Under the pieces are notes generated by a model. The model worked only from the letters and a program-made list of their open reading frames with translations. It did not search any database and was not told where the DNA came from. 64,000 nt of DNA. It comes from Liolophura sinensis (Eukaryota > Mollusca > Polyplacophora > Chitonida > Chitonidae). Positions 1-38,748 of the stretch are shown one piece after another. Positions within the stretch are counted from its first letter, which is position 1. Each line of letters starts with the position of its first letter. The position numbers and the translations under genes are program-made. Where the stretch lies: NCBI RefSeq assembly GCF_032854445.1, contig NC_088300.1, positions 80,331,084-80,395,083 on the forward strand. Direction: 5' to 3'.

Positions 1-1366
1 AATAATTCAGTAAGGTACGTAGCACTGTAGACCCATGCATGATAATAATTCAGTAAGGTACGTAGCACTGTAGACCCATGCATGATAATAATTCAATAAG
101 GTACGTAGCTCTGTAGGCCCATGCATGATAATAATTCAGTAAGGTACGTAGCACTGTAGACCTATACATCATAAAAATTCAGTAAGGTACGTAGCACTGT
201 AGGCCCATGCATGACAATAATTCAGTAAGAGACGTAGCACTGTAGACCTATACATCATAATAATTCAGTAAGGTACGTAGCACTGTAGACCTATACATCA
301 TAATAATTCAGTAAGGTACGTAGCACTGTAGGCCCATGCATGATAATAATTCAGTAAGGTACGTAGCACTGTAGACCCATGCATGATAATAATTCAGTAA
401 GGTACGTAGCACTGTAGACCCATACATGATAATAATTCAGTAAGGTACGGAGCACTGTAGGCCTATACATCATAAAAATTCAGTAAGGTATGTAGCACTG
501 TAGGCCCATGCATGATAATAATTCAGTAAGGTACGTAGCACTGTAGGCCCATGCGTGATAATAATTCAGTAAGGTACGTAGCACTGTAGACCCATGCATG
601 ATAATAATTCAATAAGGTACGTAGCTCTGTAGGCCCATGCATGATAATAATTCAGTAAGGTACGTAGCACTGTAGACCTATACATCATAAAAATTCAGTA
701 AGGTACGTAGCACTGTAGGCCCATGCATGACAATAATTCAGTAAGGTACGTAGCACTGTAGACCTATACATCATAATAATTCAGTAAGGTACGTAGCACT
801 ATAGGCCCAAGCATGATAATAATTCAGTAAGGTACGTAGCACTGTAGACCTATACATCATAATAATTCAGTAAGGTACGTAGCACTGTAGGCCCATGCAT
901 GATAATAATTCAGTAAGGTACGTAGCACTGTAGGCCTATACATCATAATAATTCAGTAAGGTACGTAGCACTGTAGGCCTATGCATGATAATAATTCAGT
1001 AAGATACGTGGCTCTGTAGACCTATACATGATAATAATTCAGTAAGGTACGGAGCACTGTAGGCCCATGCATGATAATAATTCAGTAAGGTACGGAGCAC
1101 TGTAGGCCTATACATCATAATAATTCAGTAAGGTACGGAGCACTGTAGGCCCATGCATGATAATAATTCAGTAAGATACGTAGCACTGTAGGCCTATACA
1201 TCATAATAATTCAGTAAGGTACGTAGCACTGTAGGCCCAAGATGATAATAATTCAGTAAGGTAGTTAGCACTGTAGACCTATACATCATAATAATTCAGT
1301 AAGGTACGTAGCGCTGTACCCATATGCATGATAATAGTTCATGGTAGTAATTCAGTAAGGTACGTG
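1..1366. repeat. 43-bp minisatellite, about 31 copies, cut by window start
   Basis: The unit contains TTCAGTAAGGTACGTAGCAC and ends with an ATGCAT/ATACAT variant block. Two sub-families (CCCATGCATGAT and CCTATACATCAT) alternate irregularly. The array already runs at base 1, so its true length is unknown. Confidence 0.97.
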
Positions 1367-2484
1367 TAGTACATTAGGTATGATTATAATTTAACAATAA
1401 TTATTAAAATATAATGATACCTAATGTACTTTGCGTGTATGTAGAATTACGTTAATGACTCATTATCACCTTAATAAATTGTTATCACACGCAGGGACTA
1501 CACCGTTACATGGCTATAGTACTACCATATCAAGTGCTGCCTTACCGATGCATTATCATAGGTGTACCACCACTTTACTGAACTATCACCCCATGTACAG
1601 AGTTACCTGACTCTACACGTATGACAGGATTAATAACTGATTAAGATATCCATGTACATGGGTTGAAAGTGGGAAGAAGATTCCTAATTCATGTGACAGT
1701 AGATCAACTCGAATGAATCACTGAATTCGGTAATGATGAAAGTATCGACATAGGAGCTCTACTGGTGTGGAAAGAGAGCACAAAGTCTGTGCATAGTCTG
1801 TGCCTACACGGTAGTCGGTGTTTAAGACTGTAATAATCTGCCTCTTGATAAGCTGTAGACCTCCTGTTGGCACGGATACATTTGATTAACATTACAAATG
1901 GGTTCCTGTAGATGTAACAGTTTATAGTCAGACATTACTAAAATATTGAAAAAGTAGGGTGTTTAATGCAGAAATCTATTGGTTAGGTTTGTGTAAATCT
2001 CGCCTGAAGCTATTCCCCTTGTTCTTTCCGTGAGAGCGCTCGCCAGAGTTGTCTTCTCTTCACTTTTCAGCCTTTCCATCAGTGGTCTTCTGTATAGTTG
2101 GATTCCTGGTTTGTTCTAAATGCCAAGACCCATCAAAACTTAAACCATGTGACCCAAATGCTAAAAATACAGGTAAGTTCATATTTAGCATATGCATTCT
2201 AATCATACGGGATGGATGAAGTTTCACTATTTCAATTGCGGCGAAGAACATTCAATGAGATGCCGTTACATCACTAAATTTCCACAAGTCGCGTAGTTTA
2301 GGGCCATATCGCCTTAACCTGTTGTTTATAAACGGCTGCTATTCTCAGCCTGTGTGCAGTTGAAGACTTCAGGTGCCAGTTGTTAAAAAGCGTACTAAAG
2401 TTAAGCCAGGATGAAAGCTTACTAAAAAGATTAAGGAAATATTATTTTGTTGTTACAGAGCTTAAGCACTACGCGTCACACCCT
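1367..2484. other. Unassigned single-copy stretch
   Basis: No repeat or homologous coding exon recognised. If the signal-peptide exon of the LolA-like gene is inside the window, this is the only non-array place for it. The best short ATG frame (1,510) is hydrophobic but not a convincing signal peptide. Confidence 0.5.
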
Positions 2485-5400
2485 TTTGAACGACTGGGCC
2501 CAGTACTTTCACAGTTGAACGACTGGGCCCAGTACTTTCACAGTTGAACCACTAGGCCCAGTACTTTCACAGTTGAACGACTGGACCCAGCACAGTTGAA
2601 CGACTGGGCCCAGTACTTTCACGGTTGAATGACTGGTCTAAGTACTTTCACAGTTGAACGACTGGGCTAATACTTTCACGGTTGAACGACTGCGTCCAGT
2701 ATTTTCACGGTTGATCGACTGGTTCAGTACTTTCACGGTTGAACGACTGGGCCCAGTACTTTCACAGCTGAACGACTGGGTCCAGTACTTTCACAGTTGA
2801 ACGACTGGGCCCAATACTTTTACAGTTGAACGACTGGGTCCAGTACTTTCACGGTTGAACGACTGAGCCCAATACTTTGACAGTTGAACGACTGGGCCCA
2901 TTACTTTGACAGTTGAACGACTGGGCCCAGCACAGTTGAACGACTTGGCCCAGTACTTTCACAGTTGAACGACTGGGCCCAGTACTTTCACAGCTGAAGG
3001 ACTGGGCCCAGTACTTTCACGGTTGAACGACTGGGTCTAGTACTTTCACGGTTGAACGACTGGGCCCAGTACTTTCACGGTTGAACGACTGGTCCCAGTA
3101 CTTTCACGGTTTAACGACTGGGTCCAGTACTTTCACGATTGAAAGACTGGGCCCAATACTTTTACGGTTGAACGACTGGGTCTAGTACTTTCACGGTTGA
3201 ACGACTGGGCCCAATACTTTGACAGTTGAACGACTGGGCCCATTACTTTCACAGCTGAACGACTGGGCCCAGCACAGTTGAACAACTGGCCCCAGTACTT
3301 TCACAGTTGAACGACTGGGCCCAGTACTTTCACATTTGAACGACTGGGCTCAGTACTTTCACGGTTGAACGACTGGTCCCAGTACTTTCACAGTTGAAAG
3401 ACTGGTCCCAGTACTTTCACGGTTGAACGACTGGGTCCAGTACTTTCACGATTGAAAGACTCGGCCCAATACTTTGACAGTTGAACGACTGGGTCAAGTA
3501 CTTTCACGGTTGAAGGGCTGGGCCCAGTACTTTCACGGTTGAACGACTGGGCCCAATAATTTCGCGGTTGAACGACTGGGCCCAGTACTTTCACAGTTGA
3601 ACGACTGGGTCCAGTACTTTCACAGTTGAACAACTGGCCCCAGTACTTTTACAGTTGAACGACTTGGCCCAGTACTTTCACAGTTGAACAACTGGCCCCA
3701 GTACTTTCACAGTTGAACGACTGTTCTAAGTACTTTCACGGTTGAACGACTGCGTCCAGTACTTTCACGGTTGAAGGACTGGGCCCAGAACTTACACAGT
3801 TGAACGACCGGGCCAAGTACTTTTACAGTTGAAGGACTGGGTCCAGTACTTTCACAGTTGAAGGACTGGACCCATTACTTTCACAGTTGAAGGACTGGGT
3901 CCAGTACTTTCACGGTTGAACGACTGGGCCCAATACTTTCGCGGTTGAACGACTGGGCCCAATACTTTCACAGTTGAACGACTGGGCCCAGTACTTTTAC
4001 AGTTGAACGACTGAGCCCAGCACAGTTGAACGACTCGTCCAAGTACTTTCACAGTTGAAGGACTGGTCTAAGTACTTTCACGGTTGAACGACTGGGTCCA
4101 GTACTTTTACGGTTGAAGGACTGGGCCCAATACTTTTACAGTTGAACGACTGAACCCAGCACAGTTGAACGACTGATCCCAGTACTTTGACAGTTGAACG
4201 ACTCGTCCCAGTACTTACACAGTTGAACGACTGGTCTAAGTACTTTCACATTTGAACGACTGGGTCCAGTACTTTTACAGCTGAACGACTGGGTCCAGTA
4301 CTTTCACGGTTGAACGACTGGGCCCAATACTTTGACAGTTGAACGACTCTTCCCAGTACTTTCACGGTTGAACGACTGGGCCCAATACTTTGACAGCTGA
4401 AGACTGGGCCCAATACTTTGACAGCTGAAGGACTGGGCCCAGTACTTTCACGGTTGAACGACTGGGCCCAATACTTTGACAGCTGAAGGACTGGGCCCAA
4501 TACTTTGACAGCTGAAGGACTGGGCTCAATACTTTGACAGCTGAAGGACTGGGCCCAGTACTTTCACGGTTGAACGACTGGGCCCAATACTTTGACAGTT
4601 GAACGACTGGGCCCAGTACTTTCACGGTTGAACGACTGGGCCCAATACTTTGACAGCTGAAGGACTGGGCCCAATACTTTGACAGTTGAACGACTGGGCC
4701 CAATACTTTAATAGTTGAACGACTAGGCCCAGGACTTTCACAGTTGAACGACTGGTCCCAGGACTTTCACAGTTGAACGACTGGGCCCAGTACTTTTACA
4801 ATTGGACTACTGGGTCCAGTACTTTCACGGTTGAACGACTGGGTCTAGTACTTACACAGTTGAACGACCGGGCCAAGTACTTTTACAGTTGAAGGACTGG
4901 GTCCAGTACTTTCACAGTTGAAGGACTGGACCCATTACTTTCACAATTGAACGACTGGGTCCAGTACTTTCATAGTTGAACGACTGGGCCAAGTACTTTC
5001 ACAGTTGAAGGACTGGGTCCAGTACTTTCACGGTTGAACGACTGGGCCCAATACTTTCGCGGTTGAACGACTGGGCCCAATACTTTCACAGTTGAACGAC
5101 TGGGCCCAGTACTTTTACAGTTGAACGACTGAGCCCAGCACAGTTGAACGACTCGTCCAAGTACTTTCACAGTTGAAGGACTGGTCTAAGTACTTTCACG
5201 GTTGAACGACTGGGTCCAGTACTTTTACGGTTGAAGGACTGGGCCCAATACTTTTACAGTTGAACGACTGAACCCAGCACAGTTGAACGACTGATCCCAG
5301 TACTTTGACAGTTGAACGACTCGTCCCAGTACTTACACAGTTGAACGACTGGTCTAAGTACTTTCACATTTGAACGACTGGGTCCAGTACTTTTACAGCT

Positions 5401-5980
5401 GAACGACTGGGTCCAGTACTTTCACGGTTGAACGACTGGGCCCAATACTTTGACAGTTGAACGACTCTTCCCAGTACTTTCACGGTTGAACGACTGGGCC
5501 CAATACTTTGACAGCTGAAGACTGGGCCCAATACTTTGACAGCTGAAGGACTGGGCCCAGTACTTTCACGGTTGAACGACTGGGCCCAATACTTTGACAG
5601 CTGAAGGACTGGGCCCAATACTTTGACAGCTGAAGGACTGGGCCCAGTACTTTCACGGTTGAACGACTGGGCCCAATACTTTGACAGTTGAACGACTGGG
5701 CCCAGTACTTTCACGGTTGAACGACTGGGCCCAATACTTTGACAGCTGAAGGACTGGGCCCAATACTTTGACAGTTGAACGACTGGGCCCAATACTTTAA
5801 TAGTTGAACGACTAGGCCCAGGACTTTCACAGTTGAACGACTGGTCCCAGGACTTTCACAGTTGAACGACTGGGCCCAGTACTTTTACAATTGGACTACT
5901 GGGTCCAGTACTTTCACGGTTGAACGACTGGGTCTAGTACTTTCACGGTTGAACGACTGGTCTCAGGACTTTCACAGTTG
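2485..5980. repeat. 29-bp minisatellite, about 120 copies, upstream of module 1 exon 1
   Basis: The unit contains GGGCCCAGTACTTTCACAGT and GAACGACT. Variants differ at GGGCCC/GGTCCA, ACAGTT/ACGGTT and CAGCTGAAGG. Within it, a block of about 1.06-1.12 kb is duplicated: a marker at 3,801 recurs at 4,861, one at about 4,021 at 5,139, and one at 4,711 at 5,800. Confidence 0.97.
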
Positions 5981-6008
5981 GGTATATGAGCTATGTGTTT
6001 CTCTCCAG

Positions 6009-33738
<27,730 letters not shown>

Positions 33739-33855
33739 TGACGTCAGAGACTATATTTATTTTGATGGAGGACTACCTCTTCTTAGACTGTGATGTGTAA
33801 TAACACCGTGCCAGAATGTCGTAAAATTCATGTAACATCAAAATGTAACAGCACA

Positions 33856-33861
33856 AATAAA
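33856..33861 (+). terminator. Polyadenylation signal AATAAA
   Basis: A perfect AATAAA lies 118 bases after the TGA of the LolA-like gene, giving a compact 3' UTR. The signal type is established; its use here is inferred from position. Confidence 0.65.
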
Positions 33862-34681
33862 GATGAAAGCGTTCAAGTCGCATAGCAAGCTAGATTAAGG
33901 TAAGCCCTTTGGTTTTCAGGGGAAACAATTGTTTCATTTACATAATAATAGTACTTTTGTCTTCGCTTTAGGGTAGCAATTTTCTAAATGTGAATATTCA
34001 TGACAAAAGTAACACCCAGTTTCTGTCTATATTGAAAACTAAGCTCCCTGATGACACTTTCGATTTCATATATTAGTTTAATGGGCACCATGTTTCTGTT
34101 GTCTTATACTTTTGTCTTTTAAATAGACAAGTCCAAAACAAGTTCATGCTTTATAGTTATAGAGAGGATACGTGGAGACTGTACAGTTAACCAAAGCCAG
34201 CACAAAATTAAGTAACTGATTCTAACATAACAAGAGGCTAACTCATATTACAGGGTATTGGTATTTTCTCTTAATGTGTGAGCAGGCTAAACGGAATCAT
34301 TTAATTAGTCTGTACGTTTTACAGATCACAGACTGCGGCTAAATATTACGATAAGGTAGATTTTGTACATGTATGTATCAGATGCGTAAGTTAATTCCAC
34401 TTTGTTTATGTCATTGAGGTGTATATAATTCCTCCGGTGAACACGAAATAGTAGCCAGACGTTTTACTTCACAAAGTCGCCTCTTTAATTATTTATTGTC
34501 TTGACCTATAGTTTCGTAAATACCGTCAGTATTCAGGTTTATGAACTATACTGCAATGACATTATCATTTTGCTTCTCATGTTCCAACAAAATAAAGAAA
34601 GGACACTGTTTTGCTACTTATCATGCTTGAAATGTTGAGTCACTTTTCGCCCTTCACCCTTCTACACCATCCTAACCTCGG
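33862..34681. other. 3' flank of the LolA-like gene
   Basis: AT-rich intergenic DNA; no gene, SINE or array recognised. Confidence 0.5.
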
Positions 34682-35645
34682 TATTGGCAGAAATGTGACA
34701 GCACCACATTCACATCCAAGCAGAAATGTGACAGAACCACATTCACATCCAAGCAGAAATGTGACAGTACCACATTCACACCCAAGCAGAAATGTGACAG
34801 AACCACATTCACCTCCAAGCAGAAATGTGACAGAACCACATTCACATCCAGTGAGAAATGTGACAGTACCACATTCACATCCAAGCAGAAATGTGACAGT
34901 ACCACATTCACATCCAAGCAGAAATGTGACAGAACCACATTCACATCCAGTGAGAAATGTGACAGCACCACATTTACATCCAAGCAGAAATGTGACAGAA
35001 CCACATTCACATCCAAGCAGAAATGTGACAGTACCACATTCACGTCCAAGCAGAAATGTGACAGTACCACATTCACATCCAAGCAGAAATGTGACAGCAC
35101 CACATTTACATCCAAGCAGAAATGTGACAGCACCACATTTACATCCAAGCAGAAATGTGACATCACCACATTCACATCCAAGCAGAAATGTGACAGTACC
35201 ACATTTACATCCAAGCAGAAATGTGACATCACCACATTCACATCCAAGCAGAAATGTGACAGAACCACATTCACGTCCAAGCAGAAATGTGACAGAACCA
35301 CATTCACGTCCAGTGAGAAATGTGACAGCACCACATTTACATCCAAGCAGAAATGTGACATCACCACATTTACATCCAAGCAGAAATGTGACATCACCAC
35401 ATTCACATCCAAGCAGAAATGTGACATCACCACATTCACGTCCAAGCAGAAATGTGACAGTACCACATTCACATCCAAGCAGAAATGTGACAGTACCACA
35501 TTTACATCCAAGCAGAAATGTGACAGAACCACATTCACATCCAGTGAGAAACGTGACAGCACCACATTCACATCCAAGCAGAAATGTGACAGTACAACAT
35601 TCACGTCCAAGCAGAAATGTGACAGCACCACATTCACATCCAAGT
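34682..35645. repeat. 33-bp minisatellite, about 29 copies
   Basis: Unit AGAAATGTGACAGCACCACA plus TTCACATCCAAGC with variants GTACC, GAACC, ATCACC and AGTGAG. Because 33 is divisible by 3 and the unit lacks stops in several frames, frames of 323-375 codons stay open on both strands. Confidence 0.97.
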
Positions 35646-35949
35646 ATTGTGATTATTGCCAACAATTCATCCATACCAACTTCGTTTTGATGAAATATAT
35701 ACGTGAAATTGTCAAAGATACATGCTCCTATACTCGACTTCTCATGTCGTACCTTTTTAAAAAGCACACTGAACGAGGATAAGAACGTGGAGGATATCCA
35801 GGCACATTTAACCAGAGGGATTCAGCTTACATTATCGTCAAAGGTAAACACCTTTTAAAAATATACAGGCGAGATCACAAGCACCACAACGTTTACTTCT
35901 TGCTTATTCCCCATTTCTCTATCACCGTTTTTGCAATTTAACTTTCAAT

Positions 35950-36800
35950 GTAAAAACTTGGAGATCTAAAATCTTTTCACCATATGCTAAATAACCTTGA
36001 TGGTAATGTACAAGTTACCATGGAAACTAGTGAACATGAACTGCCAAAGATTCACATCTTACTAAGAAGAATAGGTGATAGAATAATAAATGACATATAC
36101 TACAAATCAACAGAAACTAAACAGTATTTATCATTGAAATCATGTCACCCAAGGCACACTAAAGCACCGTTCAATTTAGCAAGACGGATATGTACCAGTG
36201 TTGTGGACAAATAAGTACGTGATATAAGACTTAAGGAACTCAGGACTTTCCTACTAAACATGGTTTACCCTGTGAAACTTATTGATGGAGGAAATGAAAA
36301 GGCATTTACATTTAACCCCAACAGTGACAACGCATATGCTGCCATTCAAACCAACCAAATTCTCTTATAGCCCAGTGATCGACTTCGTACTACTGCATTT
36401 GAGGGAACAAAACTTCTAAAAGCAAACAGACAAGTTAAGAACTTGAAACAACTATGAACCAAGGCCAAGTTCAGTCGATCTCTATGGAGACTGTTTCTAT
36501 CGGCAAATGCCATGACAAACGATGTTGTAATCATGTGACAATTGAGTCCAAATTTCAGTTCAAAAATGCTGAAAAGCCCGATTATATCATAAATGCAGGT
36601 ATGAATTGTAACTCCAAGAATTTGATTTACTTCCTAGTCTGTAATGGATGTCAATATATTATATACGAGAAACTGGAGATATTACTGAACCAGGGTCCAT
36701 CGGCAACAAATCAACACTGATTCTTTACGACATCTTAAAGTCAGTAAACACATTTGAGCATGTATACAAAATATTATGATTAAATTCTCAATATTACTTT
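35950..36800 (+). pseudogene. Penelope-like retroelement remnant (RT C-terminus and GIY-YIG region)
   Basis: Several frames carry pieces typical of Penelope-like elements. DIYYKSTETKQYLSLKSCHP and FNLARRICT are near 36,090-36,200, RLKELRTFLLNMVYPVKLID near 36,226-36,290, and KCHDKRCCNHVTIE and MNCNSKNLIYFLVCNGC near 36,500-36,650. They lie in order but are broken by stops and frame changes. The GIY-YIG signature itself is degraded (YIIYEK). No terminal repeats were found. Confidence 0.72.
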
Positions 36801-37083
36801 TTAAAATTATTTTCGGAGGATAATACAAAATGTGTTCATATGGAACAGCACTTCATACAGAAAATCGGGAAAATTCCCTGTAAAAATATATTTTCTTCAG
36901 TGAAAACATTTCCTTATGAAGAGATGATTTAATCACTTTTGTAATGAACTGTTCGATAAGCAGAAAAAGCACCAAAATGTCAACTATAATTGCATGGCAC
37001 ACAAGACAGCAAAGATGGCCGGCCATACGACGATACAGGATTGCATGCTGATGAGATTATATAATCTTCCATTGTTCCTAAAT
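36801..37083. other. Unassigned spacer
   Basis: AT-rich; may still belong to the retroelement remnant, but I cannot show it. Confidence 0.4.
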
Positions 37084-37400
37084 CTATTTATTTGATTGTT
37101 GCTTAACGCCATGCACAATAACTTATACTATGGCGGAATGATTTGTGGAGAGAGGAAACTGAAGTGCCCTTGTTAAACGAACTTTCCCACGGGTGACGCT
37201 CAAATATTCTTACTGGCGGAAGACAAGCAAGATTCTAAACAACGCATAGACTGCGCAAACTGTTTCTAAATGCGCGTTGTCGATCGTTTATTGTCACCCT
37301 GGTTCCACGAACATTGAAAGTGGGTAATGTGCATATTGCCTGCCTAAGGCCGGGTTTGAACCCTCACCTCGTGAGTCCTAGTGATTGAAAGGCAAACACT
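37084..37400 (-). mobile_element. Possible old tRNA-derived SINE
   Basis: The plus strand begins TTTATTTGATTGTTGCTTAACG, a tail-like block. It ends with a minus-strand tRNA-like head containing GGTTCAAACCC (B box) and GACTCACGAGG. A related fragment may lie at 40,715-40,860. No target-site duplication was found. Confidence 0.5.
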
Positions 37401-38572
37401 GGATATGATGACGTCAGTGAGAAATTCGTCTTGACACAAAAGCCAACTGTATGTGTACATAAACTCACGTTGTTAACATGAAGTGTCGGCAAAAGGAATG
37501 ACGTATGTGTGATCGACATTATGTGTAATTAGCCTTGGATCGATATGCTCTTACCTGACAACAGCAGGATTCGGATAAGAAGCCATTGTGATGTATTATT
37601 TACTGGTTTTCTGACTGGTGTGATGTGTGACTGGTTGGTGATGGTCTATAGTAGCTTGCAGGTAGTGGCTCAGCTTCCGGAATACAGAGGCTGGCCTGTG
37701 ACGGCGACACCGTGGAAAACTGTGCTAATAGCCCGTTAGGTCTGTGAACAGGTGCTCACGCTCCGTCGTCCTAATAACCAATGCACGACATGTTGACAGA
37801 AACAGAATTGTTTTCTCTTGAAAGTCTTCTATCCTAGGATTCCGTTGGACCAACCTTTGTGGAATGAGGAGAGCTGTGTAGCAGTGAGTATAAGTATATA
37901 CCTATGTATCTAATACTGCAGATGCCATATTGGACCAAGGAATGTCAGCAGTTCATGTGTGCCATCTACATACATTCCCAGCCTGGAAACTGTCCACATG
38001 TCCTACTGTGGAATGTACAGAAGGACAATGGCATGGTGTACATCTTGTCATCTAATAACAGAAAGTCTTACAGGAAAAGCTGGATGAAAATAGGGCGTGA
38101 GAAACGGAATCATCCATAGAGAACAAATTCAAGTGGTAAATGATGTATGGATAATGCGCATGTCCCAAAACTAGATTTAGGTCACTGTTTTGTATGATTC
38201 TTATGGTATACGCTTCTTATGGTATACGCTTCTTCAAAGGTACCGTATAGCTTCATCTCCCTGAGTGTTCCCATTAGAACAAAATTCCCTGACAAAAATA
38301 TCAGGTTCTACAAAAATTAATGAAATGCTCATATATAGTTAACCAGCTTTGATGTGAGAAATATCTGTGGCAATAAAGTGGATCTCTTTGCAAAAGACAA
38401 ATGTTGAGATTCAATGATGCTAAGATGCACTGTAAGCATTGTAGTATTCTTAAAAAACAAATCTAGCATAAATTTTAAGTCTTTCATTTATGAGATAATG
38501 TCCCAGCGTCACCGGTTAGGAGACCGCTTTTCAATCTACATAGCTTATATCTTTTTTCACGTTTTTGTGTGC
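37401..38572. other. Upstream flank of the NRIP-like gene
   Basis: No element or exon recognised; a short duplication (CTTATGGTATACGCTTCTT) lies near 38,210. Confidence 0.5.
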
Positions 38573-38605
38573 TATATAAACGCTACTGAATGATGGCCTT
38601 CAGTG
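38573..38605 (+). promoter_or_regulatory. TATA box and initiator of the NRIP-like gene
   Basis: TATATAAA at 38,573-38,580 is followed 29 bases from its first T by an initiator-like TCAGTG at 38,600-38,605. The resulting 5' UTR would be about 48 bases to the ATG at 38,650, with no upstream ATG in good context and in frame. Spacing is canonical for metazoan core promoters. Confidence 0.5.
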
Positions 38606-38649
38606 ACAGTTATTTGAAGTTTTAGGTGTATTTCAGAGTTATAAGGAAA

Positions 38650-38748
38650 ATGGCTGAAGACATCCTAGAACAGGCTGCTCAAAGGCGACTACGAAGGGTA
38701 CAGAAGAGCGCCAGTCGACCGGGAGAATTTGACGATATGAATTCACAG
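38650..38748 (+). CDS. NRIP-like exon 1
   Basis: 33 codons from ATG to Gln, donor GTGAGG, phase 0. It encodes MAEDILEQAAQRRLRRVQKS and ends EFDDMNSQ. A duplicated donor at 38,782 (GTGAGT, closer to consensus than the native one) would add 11 codons in frame, so the true exon end could be 38,781. Confidence 0.78.

Noticed and set aside
1-1366. CRISPR-like regular repeats
   Set aside because: Direct head-to-tail 43-bp units with no spacers, in a eukaryotic intron-bearing context; same for all other arrays.
1510-1581. Short hydrophobic frame as the missing signal-peptide exon
   Set aside because: A phase-1 donor-like GT exists, but the peptide has Pro and Tyr spread through it and no typical signal-peptide layout; too weak to annotate.
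34611-35767. Open frames of 359, 375 and 323 codons
   Set aside because: They lie inside a 33-bp tandem array, overlap on both strands and differ only as the repeat unit dictates; no start context or domain.
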